Shown here: in pieces, positions 7,964 to 16,873 of the stretch
Position numbering within the stretch: position 1 is the stretch's first letter
Layout of the letters: every line of letters starts with the position of its first letter
Source of the DNA: Tepiditoga spiralis
GTDB taxonomy: Bacteria; Thermotogota; Thermotogae; Petrotogales; Petrotogaceae
Assembly: GCF_014701195.1 (NCBI RefSeq)
Contig: NZ_AP018712.1
Coordinates: 1,196,501 to 1,260,500, forward strand
Length of the DNA: 64,000 nucleotides
Direction of reading: 5' to 3'
Position numbers and translations under genes: made by a program
Notes under the pieces: model-generated
The model's input: only the letters and a program-made list of their open reading frames with translations
The model's database searches: none
Told to the model about the DNA's origin: nothing

Positions 7964-9802
7964 GTGTTTGCACAATTAATGATCTATTTTATGCTTTTTG
8001 CTGTTGGTACATTTTTTGTTAGCAAAATAAATAAAAAAGCAGGATCTTATTTAACTATAATTGGAAGTGTTGCGTTTTTAATTTACTTGTATGGCTTTAA
8101 AGATAATGCTGGTGAAGTATATAATTTATTTTCATTTGGAAACTTTGATATATCTTTTGTAACAAGTAGTTATGCATGGTACTTTAGTATGATAATGGTT
8201 TTAATATATTCAATGATTTCATTTATGAATCCATTTTTTATTGAAAAATATTCAAACCCATCAGCTTACAATGCATTTTATTTAGTTTCAATGGCTGCAA
8301 GTGTTGGAATGTTTTATTCAAAAGATTTTTTAACTCTTTTTGCATTTTATGAAGTTGCAGTTTGGACTTCTTTATTCATAATACCTATGGGTAAATCAAG
8401 AAAAGCATCAGTAATATACTATACAATGAGTTCAATTGGTTCATTATCATTGCTTTACTCTATTTTCTTGATGTATACAAAGTTAGGTACATTTGATATA
8501 CAAGAAGTTGGAGCACAACTCGTTAATATTCCTCAATATGGAGTATTATTATTCTTCTTAATAATATTATCTGGAATTACGAAATTAGGAATTTTCCCAT
8601 TTTATACATGGCTACCAGCAGCTCACGGAAGTGCACCAAATACATTTTCTCCTATACTTTCAGGTGCTCTTGTAAAAATTGGTGGTTTTATTTCAATGAT
8701 TACAGTTGCTGTTTTACCATTTTCAAAGATGTTTGAAAATCATGTAAAAATAATGGGATATCCATTTGAAACATATATAATTATGATTTTAGCTTCTATA
8801 AGTATTGTTGTTGGTACTTTAATGGCAATAAAACAAGATGATGCAAAAAAACTCATAGCTTATTCTACTGTAAGTAATAGTGGATATATTCTTTTGGGTA
8901 TTTCTATTGCAAGTACAACAGGATTTGCTGGAGGTATGATGCACGTTTTAAATCATGCTCTTGCTTCAGCTGCAATGTTTGCAACAATAGGAGCTGTTTA
9001 TTATAGAACCGGAACAACAAAAATGTCTGAACTTGGTGGTTTAATAAAAAGAATGCCAATAACCTTTACAGCTTATTTAATTGCAATTATTTCACTTGCA
9101 GGTATACCACCAATGAGTGGATTTGCTTCTAAATGGTTGATCTTCCAAGCACTTGTTAGTAAAGGTATGATGTTTACTGCAATAGCTGCATTTTTTGGAA
9201 GTGTTGGTTCATTCTTGTATGTTTTTAGACCATTATCTACAGTATTTTTAGGTCAATTATCTCCAAAACACAATGAATTAAAAGAAGTACCATTTTTAAT
9301 GCAAATACCTATGTGGATTTTTTCTGGTTTAACTATTTTTTATGGTATTTTCCCAGGAAAAGTTCTTGAATACATTGGAATAATAGAAGAAAAAGTTGGA
9401 ATACAAAAAATTCATTTAGAAGGTACAAAGATATTTACAAGAACTGGAATGTGGGATTCAGCAGTTATATTCTGGGTATTTACTTTTGGTTTTATAATTG
9501 CAGCAATTATTTATTTTATGCACAAAAAATCAAAAAAAGTTGGACTCATGGATACTTATACATCAGCTGAATTTATTTATGATCCAGAAAGATATCATTA
9601 TGCAAAAGATTATTATGCTCCATTTGAAAGATTGTACAACACAACTCTTTCAGTTGAAAAATTCTTTAATTCATGTGTACAAAAATTATCAGAATTCGGT
9701 GGTCTTTTAAGAACATGGTTCTTTAATGATAATCCTGTATTTACCGTATTTTGGGTAATAGTATTTATAACTGTTATCACGATTTGGGGTGGTATTTTAT
9801 GA
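7964..9802 (+). CDS. Second antiporter-like subunit (MbxH' type)
   Basis: The 612-residue membrane protein belongs to the NuoL/NuoM family. The core helices are seen, with the signatures FYEVAVWTSLFIIPMG, TWLPAAHGSAPNTFSPILSGALVKIGGF and STVSNSGYILLG. A further C-terminal region of about 130 residues ends in another helix, as in NuoL-like proteins with a lateral helix. The start is a GTG after GGAGGGATGTGAT; the overlapping ATG is out of frame and stops at once. A second antiporter-like subunit is a feature of Mbx/MBS rather than Mbh hydrogenase, and could mean an extra ion channel. Confidence 0.9.
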   Translation: MFAQLMIYFMLFAVGTFFVSKINKKAGSYLTIIGSVAFLIYLYGFKDNAGEVYNLFSFGNFDISFVTSSYAWYFSMIMVLIYSMISFMNPFFIEKYSNPSAYNAFYLVSMAASVGMFYSKDFLTLFAFYEVAVWTSLFIIPMGKSRKASVIYYTMSSIGSLSLLYSIFLMYTKLGTFDIQEVGAQLVNIPQYGVLLFFLIILSGITKLGIFPFYTWLPAAHGSAPNTFSPILSGALVKIGGFISMITVAVLPFSKMFENHVKIMGYPFETYIIMILASISIVVGTLMAIKQDDAKKLIAYSTVSNSGYILLGISIASTTGFAGGMMHVLNHALASAAMFATIGAVYYRTGTTKMSELGGLIKRMPITFTAYLIAIISLAGIPPMSGFASKWLIFQALVSKGMMFTAIAAFFGSVGSFLYVFRPLSTVFLGQLSPKHNELKEVPFLMQIPMWIFSGLTIFYGIFPGKVLEYIGIIEEKVGIQKIHLEGTKIFTRTGMWDSAVIFWVFTFGFIIAAIIYFMHKKSKKVGLMDTYTSAEFIYDPERYHYAKDYYAPFERLYNTTLSVEKFFNSCVQKLSEFGGLLRTWFFNDNPVFTVFWVIVFITVITIWGGIL

Positions 9803-10710
9803 CAGGTTACTTAATAGGAATTTTATTGTTATTAATTGCCTTTTTTTGGCAAGTGACTGTTGATGGTCTTCAAAGAAAGGTTACAGCAAAGATTCAAAGA
9901 AGAGTTGGACCTCCATGGTATCAGAACTTTATGGATATTTTTAAAGCTTTTTCAAAAAGTTCAATATCTCATGGAATAATTTATGATTTTGGTGTAATGA
10001 TGGCATTGGGTGGAACAATGGCAACATTAGTTTTTATGCCTTTTGCTGGAATAGTTGCTTTTGATAGATTAGATAACTTTTTTGTTATAGTTTATTTACT
10101 TGCAATTGGTTCACTAGGTATGGCAATGAGTGCAGTTGGTTCTGGAAACCCTTGGGCAAGTATAGGGGTTATGAGAGCTTTAACTCAAATGGTTGGTTAT
10201 GAATTACCATTTATAATGGTAATATTTGGAATGATTTTTGGATACAAAACAGCATCAATTTCTCATATAGTGCAAATGCAAGCTGGTGGATTTTTATATT
10301 GGAATGCAGTTAGAATGCCTCTTGGTGTAATTGTAGCTTTTATATCTTTAATGGGAATGTTAGGTAAAAAACCATTTGATACACCAATTGCTCCAGCTGA
10401 AATTGCATCAGGACCATTAGTTGAATATGGTGGAAAACAATTAGGTATGTTGATACTTCAACATGATTTTGCAACCTTTATAGAAGTTAGTATGTTTGTT
10501 AATCTATTTTTAGGTGGAGGAAATATAGTTTCATTCCTAATAAAATATTTTATTGTTTATACTCTTGCAAACATGATTTCATCTGTTGTTGGAAGGTTTA
10601 AAATAGATCAATTAGTAGTATTTTATTATAAATATCCACTTATTTTAGCCTTGATTCAAACTGCGGTTATAATATTCACCGGATTGGGAGTGAAAGTATG
10701 GATAGCATAA
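9799..10710 (+). CDS. mbxM: NuoH-like membrane anchor subunit of Mbx-type complex
   Basis: The 303-residue protein is related to NuoH/MbhM, which links the membrane arm to the peripheral arm. Diagnostic segments are DGLQRKVTAKIQRRVGPPWYQN near the N-terminus, YELPFIMVIFG in the middle and KKPFDTPIAPAEIASGPLVEYGG. I start it at 9799, overlapping the previous stop, because GGGGTGG lies upstream and the family starts here. The position after H and H' and before the NuoB homologue matches the Mbx order. Confidence 0.93.
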   Translation: MTGYLIGILLLLIAFFWQVTVDGLQRKVTAKIQRRVGPPWYQNFMDIFKAFSKSSISHGIIYDFGVMMALGGTMATLVFMPFAGIVAFDRLDNFFVIVYLLAIGSLGMAMSAVGSGNPWASIGVMRALTQMVGYELPFIMVIFGMIFGYKTASISHIVQMQAGGFLYWNAVRMPLGVIVAFISLMGMLGKKPFDTPIAPAEIASGPLVEYGGKQLGMLILQHDFATFIEVSMFVNLFLGGGNIVSFLIKYFIVYTLANMISSVVGRFKIDQLVVFYYKYPLILALIQTAVIIFTGLGVKVWIA

Positions 10711-11276
10711 ATGAAACAAATATTTATAGTGATGACTTAAATGATTCTTTAACTTTTTTTGAAAAAATTCAAAATATTTTTAGAAGTAAATCTGTATGGA
10801 TGCTTCATTATTGTACAGGTTGTGGAGCAATTGAATTACCTCCAACTATGACTTCAAGATTTGATATGGAAAGAATTGGAATGGCTCCTATGGCAACTCC
10901 AAGACAAGCAGATGTTTTACTCGTTACGGGATACTTAAGTGTAAAAACATTAAGAAGACTTTTATATACATATGAACAAATGATGGATCCAAAGTATGTT
11001 GTTGGTTTTGGTTCTTGTACCTTAAATGGTGGCGTGTATTATGATTCTTATGCAACTATAAAGAAACTTGATCATTATTTACCAGTTGATTTATACATTG
11101 CAGGATGTATGCCAAGACCAGAAGCAGTAATGAGTGGATTTAAAAAATTAATGAATATGATTAATAAAGGCGAAGCAAGAGGATGGAAACACTATCAAGA
11201 AAATTATGATTGGTATCATAGAAATCAAATCCACTCTCTTGGGGAGGTGTATGTAAAAGATGAATTCCATGAATAA
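10698..11276 (+). CDS. mbxJ: NuoB-like [4Fe-4S] small subunit of Mbx-type complex
   Basis: This 192-residue soluble subunit belongs to the NuoB / hydrogenase small subunit family. The cysteines expected to hold the last [4Fe-4S] cluster are present: C39 and C42 (CTGCG), C107 (GSCTLNGG) and C137 (AGCMPRPEA). The start lies inside the end of mbxM after a GGGAG site. It passes electrons between the ferredoxin-like subunit and the catalytic site at the interface with the NuoD homologue. Confidence 0.94.
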   Translation: MDSINETNIYSDDLNDSLTFFEKIQNIFRSKSVWMLHYCTGCGAIELPPTMTSRFDMERIGMAPMATPRQADVLLVTGYLSVKTLRRLLYTYEQMMDPKYVVGFGSCTLNGGVYYDSYATIKKLDHYLPVDLYIAGCMPRPEAVMSGFKKLMNMINKGEARGWKHYQENYDWYHRNQIHSLGEVYVKDEFHE

Positions 11277-11772
11277 TATAAAGGAAGATATATCAAAAAG
11301 ATTTGAAAATGTTATATTTGAAGAAGTTTCAAAACAACAACTTTCTGTTGATATGAAAAAAGATAATATTCATTCAGCACTAGCTTATTTGAAGAGCAGT
11401 GGATGGGATCAATTAACATTTTTAACTTGTGTTGATTGGATAGAAATAAAAAAATTTCAACTTGTATATGTTTTGATGAACTGGGATGAAGGTATTACAA
11501 TAAATTTAAGAACAGAAATAGATAGAGATAATCCAATTATGGACTCTATAATATCAATTTTCCCAGGAGCAGAATACTATGAAAGAGATGTTCATGAATT
11601 TTTTGGAGTTAACTTTCCTGGAAATCCAAATTATGAAAAAGATTTATTTCTTGAAATTTGGGATGATATGCCACCAATGAGAAAAGATTTTGATCCACTT
11701 GCATACTCTAAGAGAAAGTTCCCAGATAGAGAATATAAAGCAGAATTCATACCAGAAGGTGATGAACTATGA
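11260..11772 (+). CDS. mbxK: NuoC-like subunit of Mbx-type complex
   Basis: The 170-residue protein belongs to the NuoC/30 kDa family. It carries the characteristic motif FPGAEYYERDVHEFFGVNF and the C-terminal DMPPMRKDFDPL. It has no metal ligands and scaffolds the catalytic subunit. GGGGAGGTG lies eleven bases before the ATG at 11260; a second ATG at 11269 is possible. The gene overlaps both neighbours, so it is translated as part of the operon. Confidence 0.93.
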   Translation: MNSMNNIKEDISKRFENVIFEEVSKQQLSVDMKKDNIHSALAYLKSSGWDQLTFLTCVDWIEIKKFQLVYVLMNWDEGITINLRTEIDRDNPIMDSIISIFPGAEYYERDVHEFFGVNFPGNPNYEKDLFLEIWDDMPPMRKDFDPLAYSKRKFPDREYKAEFIPEGDEL

Positions 11773-12878
11773 AAGAATTAAAATTATATTTAGGACCTAA
11801 TCATCCTGGAATGCATGGTAACTTTAGTGTTCACATGTATGTTGAAGGAGATATTATAGTAAAAGCAAGACCTATGCCTGGAATGCTCCATAGAGGATTT
11901 GAAAAACTTATGGAAAGAAGATTGTGGATGAACAATCTTGCTTTAATACCAAGAATTTGTGTTGTTGAACCTGATATAAATGAAATGGTTTATGCAATGT
12001 CAATTGAAAAGTTGGCAAGAGTTGAAGTTCCAGAAAAAGCACATTGGATAAGAATGATTATTCTTGAACTTGCAAGAGTAGCTAATCATTTAATGGCTTT
12101 TGGTGGAATAGGTGGGCCAACTGGTTTATATACAGGACCAAACTGGGCTATAGCAGACAGAGATTTAATTCTTGATATCTTTGAAGAAATAACAGGTGCA
12201 AGAGTTTATCATATGTATATTGTTCCTGGTGGAGTTAGAAAAGACTTACCAGAAGGAATAGAAGAAAAAATAAGTTCTTTCTTGGATTATCTTGAAAAGA
12301 GAATGGAAGATTATAAATCATTAGTATTAGAAAATAAAATGATAATAAAAAGAACAAAAGATGAAATAGTACTTCCACTTGAAGTTGCAAAAGAACTTGG
12401 AGTAACTGGAATAGGATTAAGATCTGCAAGTGGGAAGGCTTATGATATAAGAAAAGTTGATCCATATGCAAGATATGATCAAGTAGAATTTGATGTTCCA
12501 ACTGCAACATACTCTGATGCTTATACAAGACTTGGTATTAAGTATCAAGAAATATTTCAAAGTATAAGAATATTGAGACAAGTTTTAGATAAAATGCCAA
12601 AAACAGGAAGTGTAAGAGCAAAAATTTCTTCTGGAAATGCACTTAGATGGAGAGTTCCCGCTGGTCAAGTATTCTCTCATATTGAATGTGCAAGAGGAGA
12701 ATATGGTTATTATATGGTTTCAAATGGGAAAGAAATGCCTTATAGAGTTGCTGTTAGAGGTGCTTCTTATCCACAAGGTATGCTTGGTATAGAAAAATAT
12801 TTACCTGGAACAAGACTCGATGATGCTGCAATATGGCTCGATACTATGGGAGTATGTGCTCCTGAAATAGACAGATAG
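11769..12878 (+). CDS. mbxL: NuoD-like catalytic-fold subunit without NiFe cysteine pairs
   Basis: The 369-residue protein has the fold of the [NiFe] hydrogenase large subunit / NuoD. It retains YLGPNHPGMHG and PGMLHRGFEKLMERR. A hydrogenase needs two CxxC pairs. Here the N-terminal site reads RICVVEPD with one cysteine (C64), and the C-terminal site reads GVCAPEIDR with one cysteine (C363). A normal NiFe centre therefore looks impossible. Loss of ligands with retention of the complex is the hallmark of Mbx/MBS, which reduces polysulfide-type sulfur in Pyrococcus. A sulfur-related role here is inference. Confidence 0.9.
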   Translation: MKELKLYLGPNHPGMHGNFSVHMYVEGDIIVKARPMPGMLHRGFEKLMERRLWMNNLALIPRICVVEPDINEMVYAMSIEKLARVEVPEKAHWIRMIILELARVANHLMAFGGIGGPTGLYTGPNWAIADRDLILDIFEEITGARVYHMYIVPGGVRKDLPEGIEEKISSFLDYLEKRMEDYKSLVLENKMIIKRTKDEIVLPLEVAKELGVTGIGLRSASGKAYDIRKVDPYARYDQVEFDVPTATYSDAYTRLGIKYQEIFQSIRILRQVLDKMPKTGSVRAKISSGNALRWRVPAGQVFSHIECARGEYGYYMVSNGKEMPYRVAVRGASYPQGMLGIEKYLPGTRLDDAAIWLDTMGVCAPEIDR

Positions 12879-12890
12879 AGGTGATTATTA

Positions 12891-14717
12891 ATGGACGTTA
12901 AAAAAAGCTTTTTTGCACCTGCAAAAGCATGGAAATTTTTAACAAAAAAACCAGTCACTATTCCCATGAAAGATGTTTTAGATAAACCAAGAGAAGCATC
13001 AGATAGATATAGAGGTTTTCATACAAATGATTGGGATAAATGTGTTGGTTGTGGAACATGTTCAAGAATATGTCCTGCTGAAGCTATAAATATGATAGAA
13101 TTTAAAGAATTACCAGATGAAGAAGGATCAAAACCAGAAAGACCAGTTTTTGATTATGGAAGGTGTACTTTCTGTGGTTTATGTGTTGATATTTGTACAA
13201 CTAATTCATTGAATATGTCAAAAGAGTACGTTCATATGTCTCCTGATCCAGAAAAGTTCTTTTTTGTTCCTAAGAAAGATGGAATTCATAAAATGGAAAT
13301 GAAAGAAGGGTACACAAGAGACGATACATCTGAACTTCTTGATTTAGAAAGAGTTGAAATGGAACATTTACCAGCAGAAAAAAGGAAAGGATCATTCTTA
13401 GAAATAGTAAAAGGTTTTTCAAAACAACAAGCTATTGATGAAGCTGCAAGATGTGTTGAATGTGGAATATGTACAAAAACCTGTCCAGCACACATGGATA
13501 TACCTGATTATATAAGAGACGTTTATAATGATGACTTAGAAACAGGTCTTGTTGACTTATATAAAACCAATCCATTACCAGCTGTATGTGGAAGAATGTG
13601 TACCCACAAATGTGAAACTGTTTGTACAGTAGGAACAAGAGGTGAACCTGTATCAATAAGATGGTTAAAGAGATATATAGTTGATAGTGTTTCGCCAGAA
13701 GAATATATAAAAATATTAAATCAAGAAACAATAAAGAAAATAGATGGAAAAATAGCAATAGTTGGAGCAGGACCAGCAGGTTTATCTGCAGCTTATTATT
13801 TAAGAGGTCTTGGCTATGAAGTAACAGTATATGAAGCTAAATCAAGAGTCGGTGGGGTTTTAAATTATGGTGGACCACTTTATAGAATGCCTGATGAAGC
13901 AGTAGAACAAGATGTAAATTATATAAAAGAAATAGGAGTTAAAATACTTACAAATACAAGAGTTGGAAAAGACATAAAGTTTGAAGAATTACAAAATAAT
14001 TTTGACGTTGTATTTGTATCTACTGGATTTACAGATGGTAGAAAAATAAACCTTCCTGGAGAAGATGGCGAACACTTTATGACAGCTATGGAAATTCTTG
14101 AAATAATGAAAGATTATTCAAGAGGAATTGGTGAAAAACCATATATTCCAAACAAAATGGTTGTAATAGGTGGAGGAAACGTTGCATTTGATGTTGCAAG
14201 AACTATGTTGAGACTTCAAAATATTGAAAGAGGAAATTCAGAGGTTCATGTATGTGCTCTTGAAACAACTCTTGAACAAATGCCATCAGATTGGGATGAA
14301 AAAAATGAAGGTACAGAAGAAGGATTACATATACACCCAGGCTGGGGACCAGTTGAGATTATAAGAAAAAATGGAAAAATAGAGAAAGTTAAATTTAGAA
14401 AAGTGCTCTCGGTTTTTGATGACACTGGAAGATTTAACCCAACATATGATGATTCTCAAACTATGGAAATAGAAGCAGACATGGTTGTTGAATCTGTAGG
14501 TCAAGTACCAGATTATACATACTTACCAGAAAGTTTAAAAGAAAAGGTTGAAATGGTAAGAGGAAGAATAAAAACAGATGAAAATGGAAGAGTTGTAAAT
14601 TTACCTTGGTTGTATGCAGGTGGAGATATTGTTCATGGTCCTGATATAATTCACGGTATAGCAGATGGACACAATGCTGCAAGAAGTATAGATGAATATT
14701 TAAGAAGTAAAAAATAA
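12891..14717 (+). CDS. NuoI-like ferredoxin fused to NfnB/GltD-like NAD(P)H oxidoreductase
   Basis: This 608-residue protein closes the operon. Residues 40-115 are a NuoI/MbxN-like dicluster ferredoxin (Cys 51, 54, 57, 61 and 92, 95, 98, 102). Residues 175-260 form the GltD/NfnB [4Fe-4S] domain (Cys 188-198 and 233-245). The rest is a two-dinucleotide-fold flavoprotein with FAD motif GAGPAG at 292-297 and a second nucleotide motif GGGNVAFDVA near 425-434. In Pyrococcus the last Mbx gene is only the NuoI part. The fusion should let the complex exchange electrons directly with NAD(P)H or a flavin partner. Direction of electron flow is unknown. Confidence 0.9.
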   Translation: MDVKKSFFAPAKAWKFLTKKPVTIPMKDVLDKPREASDRYRGFHTNDWDKCVGCGTCSRICPAEAINMIEFKELPDEEGSKPERPVFDYGRCTFCGLCVDICTTNSLNMSKEYVHMSPDPEKFFFVPKKDGIHKMEMKEGYTRDDTSELLDLERVEMEHLPAEKRKGSFLEIVKGFSKQQAIDEAARCVECGICTKTCPAHMDIPDYIRDVYNDDLETGLVDLYKTNPLPAVCGRMCTHKCETVCTVGTRGEPVSIRWLKRYIVDSVSPEEYIKILNQETIKKIDGKIAIVGAGPAGLSAAYYLRGLGYEVTVYEAKSRVGGVLNYGGPLYRMPDEAVEQDVNYIKEIGVKILTNTRVGKDIKFEELQNNFDVVFVSTGFTDGRKINLPGEDGEHFMTAMEILEIMKDYSRGIGEKPYIPNKMVVIGGGNVAFDVARTMLRLQNIERGNSEVHVCALETTLEQMPSDWDEKNEGTEEGLHIHPGWGPVEIIRKNGKIEKVKFRKVLSVFDDTGRFNPTYDDSQTMEIEADMVVESVGQVPDYTYLPESLKEKVEMVRGRIKTDENGRVVNLPWLYAGGDIVHGPDIIHGIADGHNAARSIDEYLRSKK

Positions 14718-14764
14718 TTACTAAAAAAGGTGATTTGCTTAGCAAATCACCTTTTTTAGTAATT
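14716..14764. terminator. Terminator of the Mbx-like operon
   Basis: This is a long perfect inverted repeat: two arms of more than 20 bases around a short TTA loop. It has a GGTGATTTGC core flanked by A and T runs. It lies immediately after the last gene of the operon. Confidence 0.9.
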
Positions 14765-14853
14765 ATTTTGATTTATAGAAACAAACTAAAAAAATATTTA
14801 GTATTTTTATTTATGATATAATGAAGATGAAAAGAAAAAATGGAGGTGATAAT

Positions 14854-16383
14854 ATGAAAAAGCTACCAATAGGAGTACAAGACTATAAAAAAATAAAAGA
14901 AGGAAATTATACATATATAGATAAAACAAAGTATATATTAGATTTAATAAGTTCAGAAGCACCAATCTTTTTATCACGCCCAAGAAGATTTGGTAAGAGT
15001 TTAACAGTATCAACACTGTACTATCTATTTAAAGGAAAGAAAGATTTATTTAAAGGAACATACATATATGATAAATGGGAGTTTAAAGAGTATCCAGTAA
15101 TAAGGATAAGTTTATTGGATACAACAAATGATACAGAAGAAGAATTAAAAGATGGATTATTAAGAATAATAAAAAGAGAAGCAAAAAAATATGGAATAAA
15201 TATAGAGAGCGACCATTATAAATATGCTTTTGATGAATTAATATTTGAACTATCAAGAAAAGAAAGAGTAGTAATATTAGTAGACGAATATGAAAAACCA
15301 ATATTAGACAATATAAACAACAAAGAAAAAGCAGAAAGATATAGAGAAATATTGAGGAATTTTTATGTTAGTATAAAATCAAATGATGAATATATAAAGT
15401 TTGTATTCATGACAGGAATAACAAAGTTCACAAAAACAGGAGTATTTTCTGCATTGAACAACTTAAATGATATATCGTTGAATAAAAAATATGCACAGAT
15501 GTTGGGATACACACAAGAAGAGTTAGAAAGTAACTTTAAAGAGCATATAAAAGAAACAGCGGTTGAGATGAAGATGGAAGAAAAAGAGTTATTAAAAAAC
15601 TTAAAGATGTACTACAATGGATTTTCATTTGATGGAGAAGATAGTGTATACAATCCATTTTCAATATTAAGATTTTTTAATGAAAGAAAGTTTCAAAACT
15701 ATTGGTTTGAAAGTGGATCACCATCATTCTTGTATGAATACATAAAAGGAAAGAAGATAAGATATGAAGACTTAGTGAAGTATCCGGTAAGCGAACTTGA
15801 TTTTTCAACACGAGAAATAGAAGAAGCAAATGCAAGTATATTCTTTACACAAGCAGGATACTTGACCTTTAAAGGAATAAAAAGATTAGGATTGAGGGAA
15901 AAGTACATATTAGACTATCCAAATATAGAAGTAAAGAACAGCTTTTCAAAGATAATATTAGAAGCAAACTATGGAATAAGAGAAACAGAACAAATAGAAA
16001 CCACAATATATGAAAGAATATATGAAAAAGACATAGAAGGAATAATAAAAGAAATAAAAAGAATAATAAGTGCAATACCATACAACTTGCACAAAAAAGA
16101 AGAAAGTTACTATCATTCATTGATATACACAATACTAGCATCAGCAGGACTGAACGTAACAGCAGAAGAATTAACGAACTTAGGAAGAAGCGATATAGTA
16201 ATAGAGGAAGACATCATATACATAATGGAAATAAAGATAGATAAAAGTGCAGAAAAAGCCTTAACCCAAATAAAAGAAATGAAGTACTATGAAAAATACA
16301 AAGGGAAAGAAATTTATATAGTAGGAATAAACATAAACTCAGAAAAGAGAAACATAGACGAATACAAAATAGAAAAGATATAA
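14854..16383 (+). CDS. AAA-ATPase / PD-(D/E)XK nuclease-like protein (DUF1703 type)
   Basis: The 509-residue protein starts at the ATG behind GGAGGTGAT. Residues 1-230 form an AAA-ATPase-like domain with MKKLPIGVQDYKKIKEGNY and the P-loop-like RPRRFGKSL, followed by ILVDEYEKPI as Walker B. The C-terminal part holds a PD-(D/E)XK core, SDIVIEEDIIYIMEIKID. These proteins are often present in many near-identical copies per genome in Thermotogota, Bacteroidetes and Clostridia. They may be mobile or defence-linked, but their function is unproven. It has its own promoter region and terminator. Confidence 0.85.
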   Translation: MKKLPIGVQDYKKIKEGNYTYIDKTKYILDLISSEAPIFLSRPRRFGKSLTVSTLYYLFKGKKDLFKGTYIYDKWEFKEYPVIRISLLDTTNDTEEELKDGLLRIIKREAKKYGINIESDHYKYAFDELIFELSRKERVVILVDEYEKPILDNINNKEKAERYREILRNFYVSIKSNDEYIKFVFMTGITKFTKTGVFSALNNLNDISLNKKYAQMLGYTQEELESNFKEHIKETAVEMKMEEKELLKNLKMYYNGFSFDGEDSVYNPFSILRFFNERKFQNYWFESGSPSFLYEYIKGKKIRYEDLVKYPVSELDFSTREIEEANASIFFTQAGYLTFKGIKRLGLREKYILDYPNIEVKNSFSKIILEANYGIRETEQIETTIYERIYEKDIEGIIKEIKRIISAIPYNLHKKEESYYHSLIYTILASAGLNVTAEELTNLGRSDIVIEEDIIYIMEIKIDKSAEKALTQIKEMKYYEKYKGKEIYIVGININSEKRNIDEYKIEKI

Positions 16384-16410
16384 TCCCAGCGGGTGCTGGG
16401 ATATTTTTTT
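16383..16410 (+). terminator. Terminator of the AAA-ATPase gene
   Basis: ATCCCAGC, loop GGGT, GCTGGGAT, then a T-run. The same stem and the same following bases recur at 24352-24379. Confidence 0.85.
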
Positions 16411-16735
16411 ATAAAAACTCATAAAAAGCGTGAAAGTAACGATGGAAAATAGTGAAAAAATAAAACATTCGCCATTCAAATTTTTGAAGTTGATATTGTG
16501 TTAATAATGAAATGTTAAATTAAAATATTTATAAAAAATAAATATTTAATAAAGTTTCACAAACTTTTATAATAAAAATGATTAATAATAACATTATAAA
16601 AAATATAAAATTTAAATTCACAAATATTAATATTTAATATAAAATTAATAAAATAAAAAAATAAAATAAATGATATAAATTAATCAAAAAAGCATTATAT
16701 TTAGGTAAAAATGTTTATTTGTTTAGTAAAAATAG
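16411..16735. other. A+T-rich gene-free stretch
   Basis: I see no open frame with a ribosome site, no RNA gene and no inverted repeat of note in this stretch. It is extremely A+T-rich and leads into the promoter described next. Confidence 0.6.
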
Positions 16736-16765
16736 TTGATTTTTTTTTTTTTTTTTTGATATAAT
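16736..16765 (+). promoter_or_regulatory. Promoter with poly-T spacer (candidate phase-variable switch)
   Basis: TTGATT (16736-16741) and TATAAT (16760-16765) are near-consensus boxes separated by 18 bases. Sixteen of the spacer bases are T, part of an uninterrupted run of 18 T from 16740 to 16757. Other promoters in this window use the same TTGATT box with a 17-base spacer. Slippage in the tract would change only the spacer length, and hence promoter strength. It lies about 108 bases before the C39 peptidase gene. Confidence 0.65.
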
Positions 16766-16873
16766 GTTTATGACATAAATAAAAAAATAATTTGTTTTAA
16801 TTTATTTAATGAACTATCATTTAATTATTATTTAATATTTTTTTATAAATATAAAACATATGAGGAGAGAGTT

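Noticed and set aside
12235-12528. Open frame on the minus strand inside the NuoD-like gene
   Set aside because: It is antisense to a well-conserved gene, is Leu/Phe-rich as expected from reversed low-GC coding sequence, and has no ribosome site. Many similar antisense frames elsewhere were dismissed for the same reason.
4161-14717. Energy-converting [NiFe] hydrogenase (Mbh/Ech)
   Set aside because: The large subunit lacks both CxxC pairs, no maturation genes are present, and the order with two antiporter-like subunits fits Mbx/MBS better.
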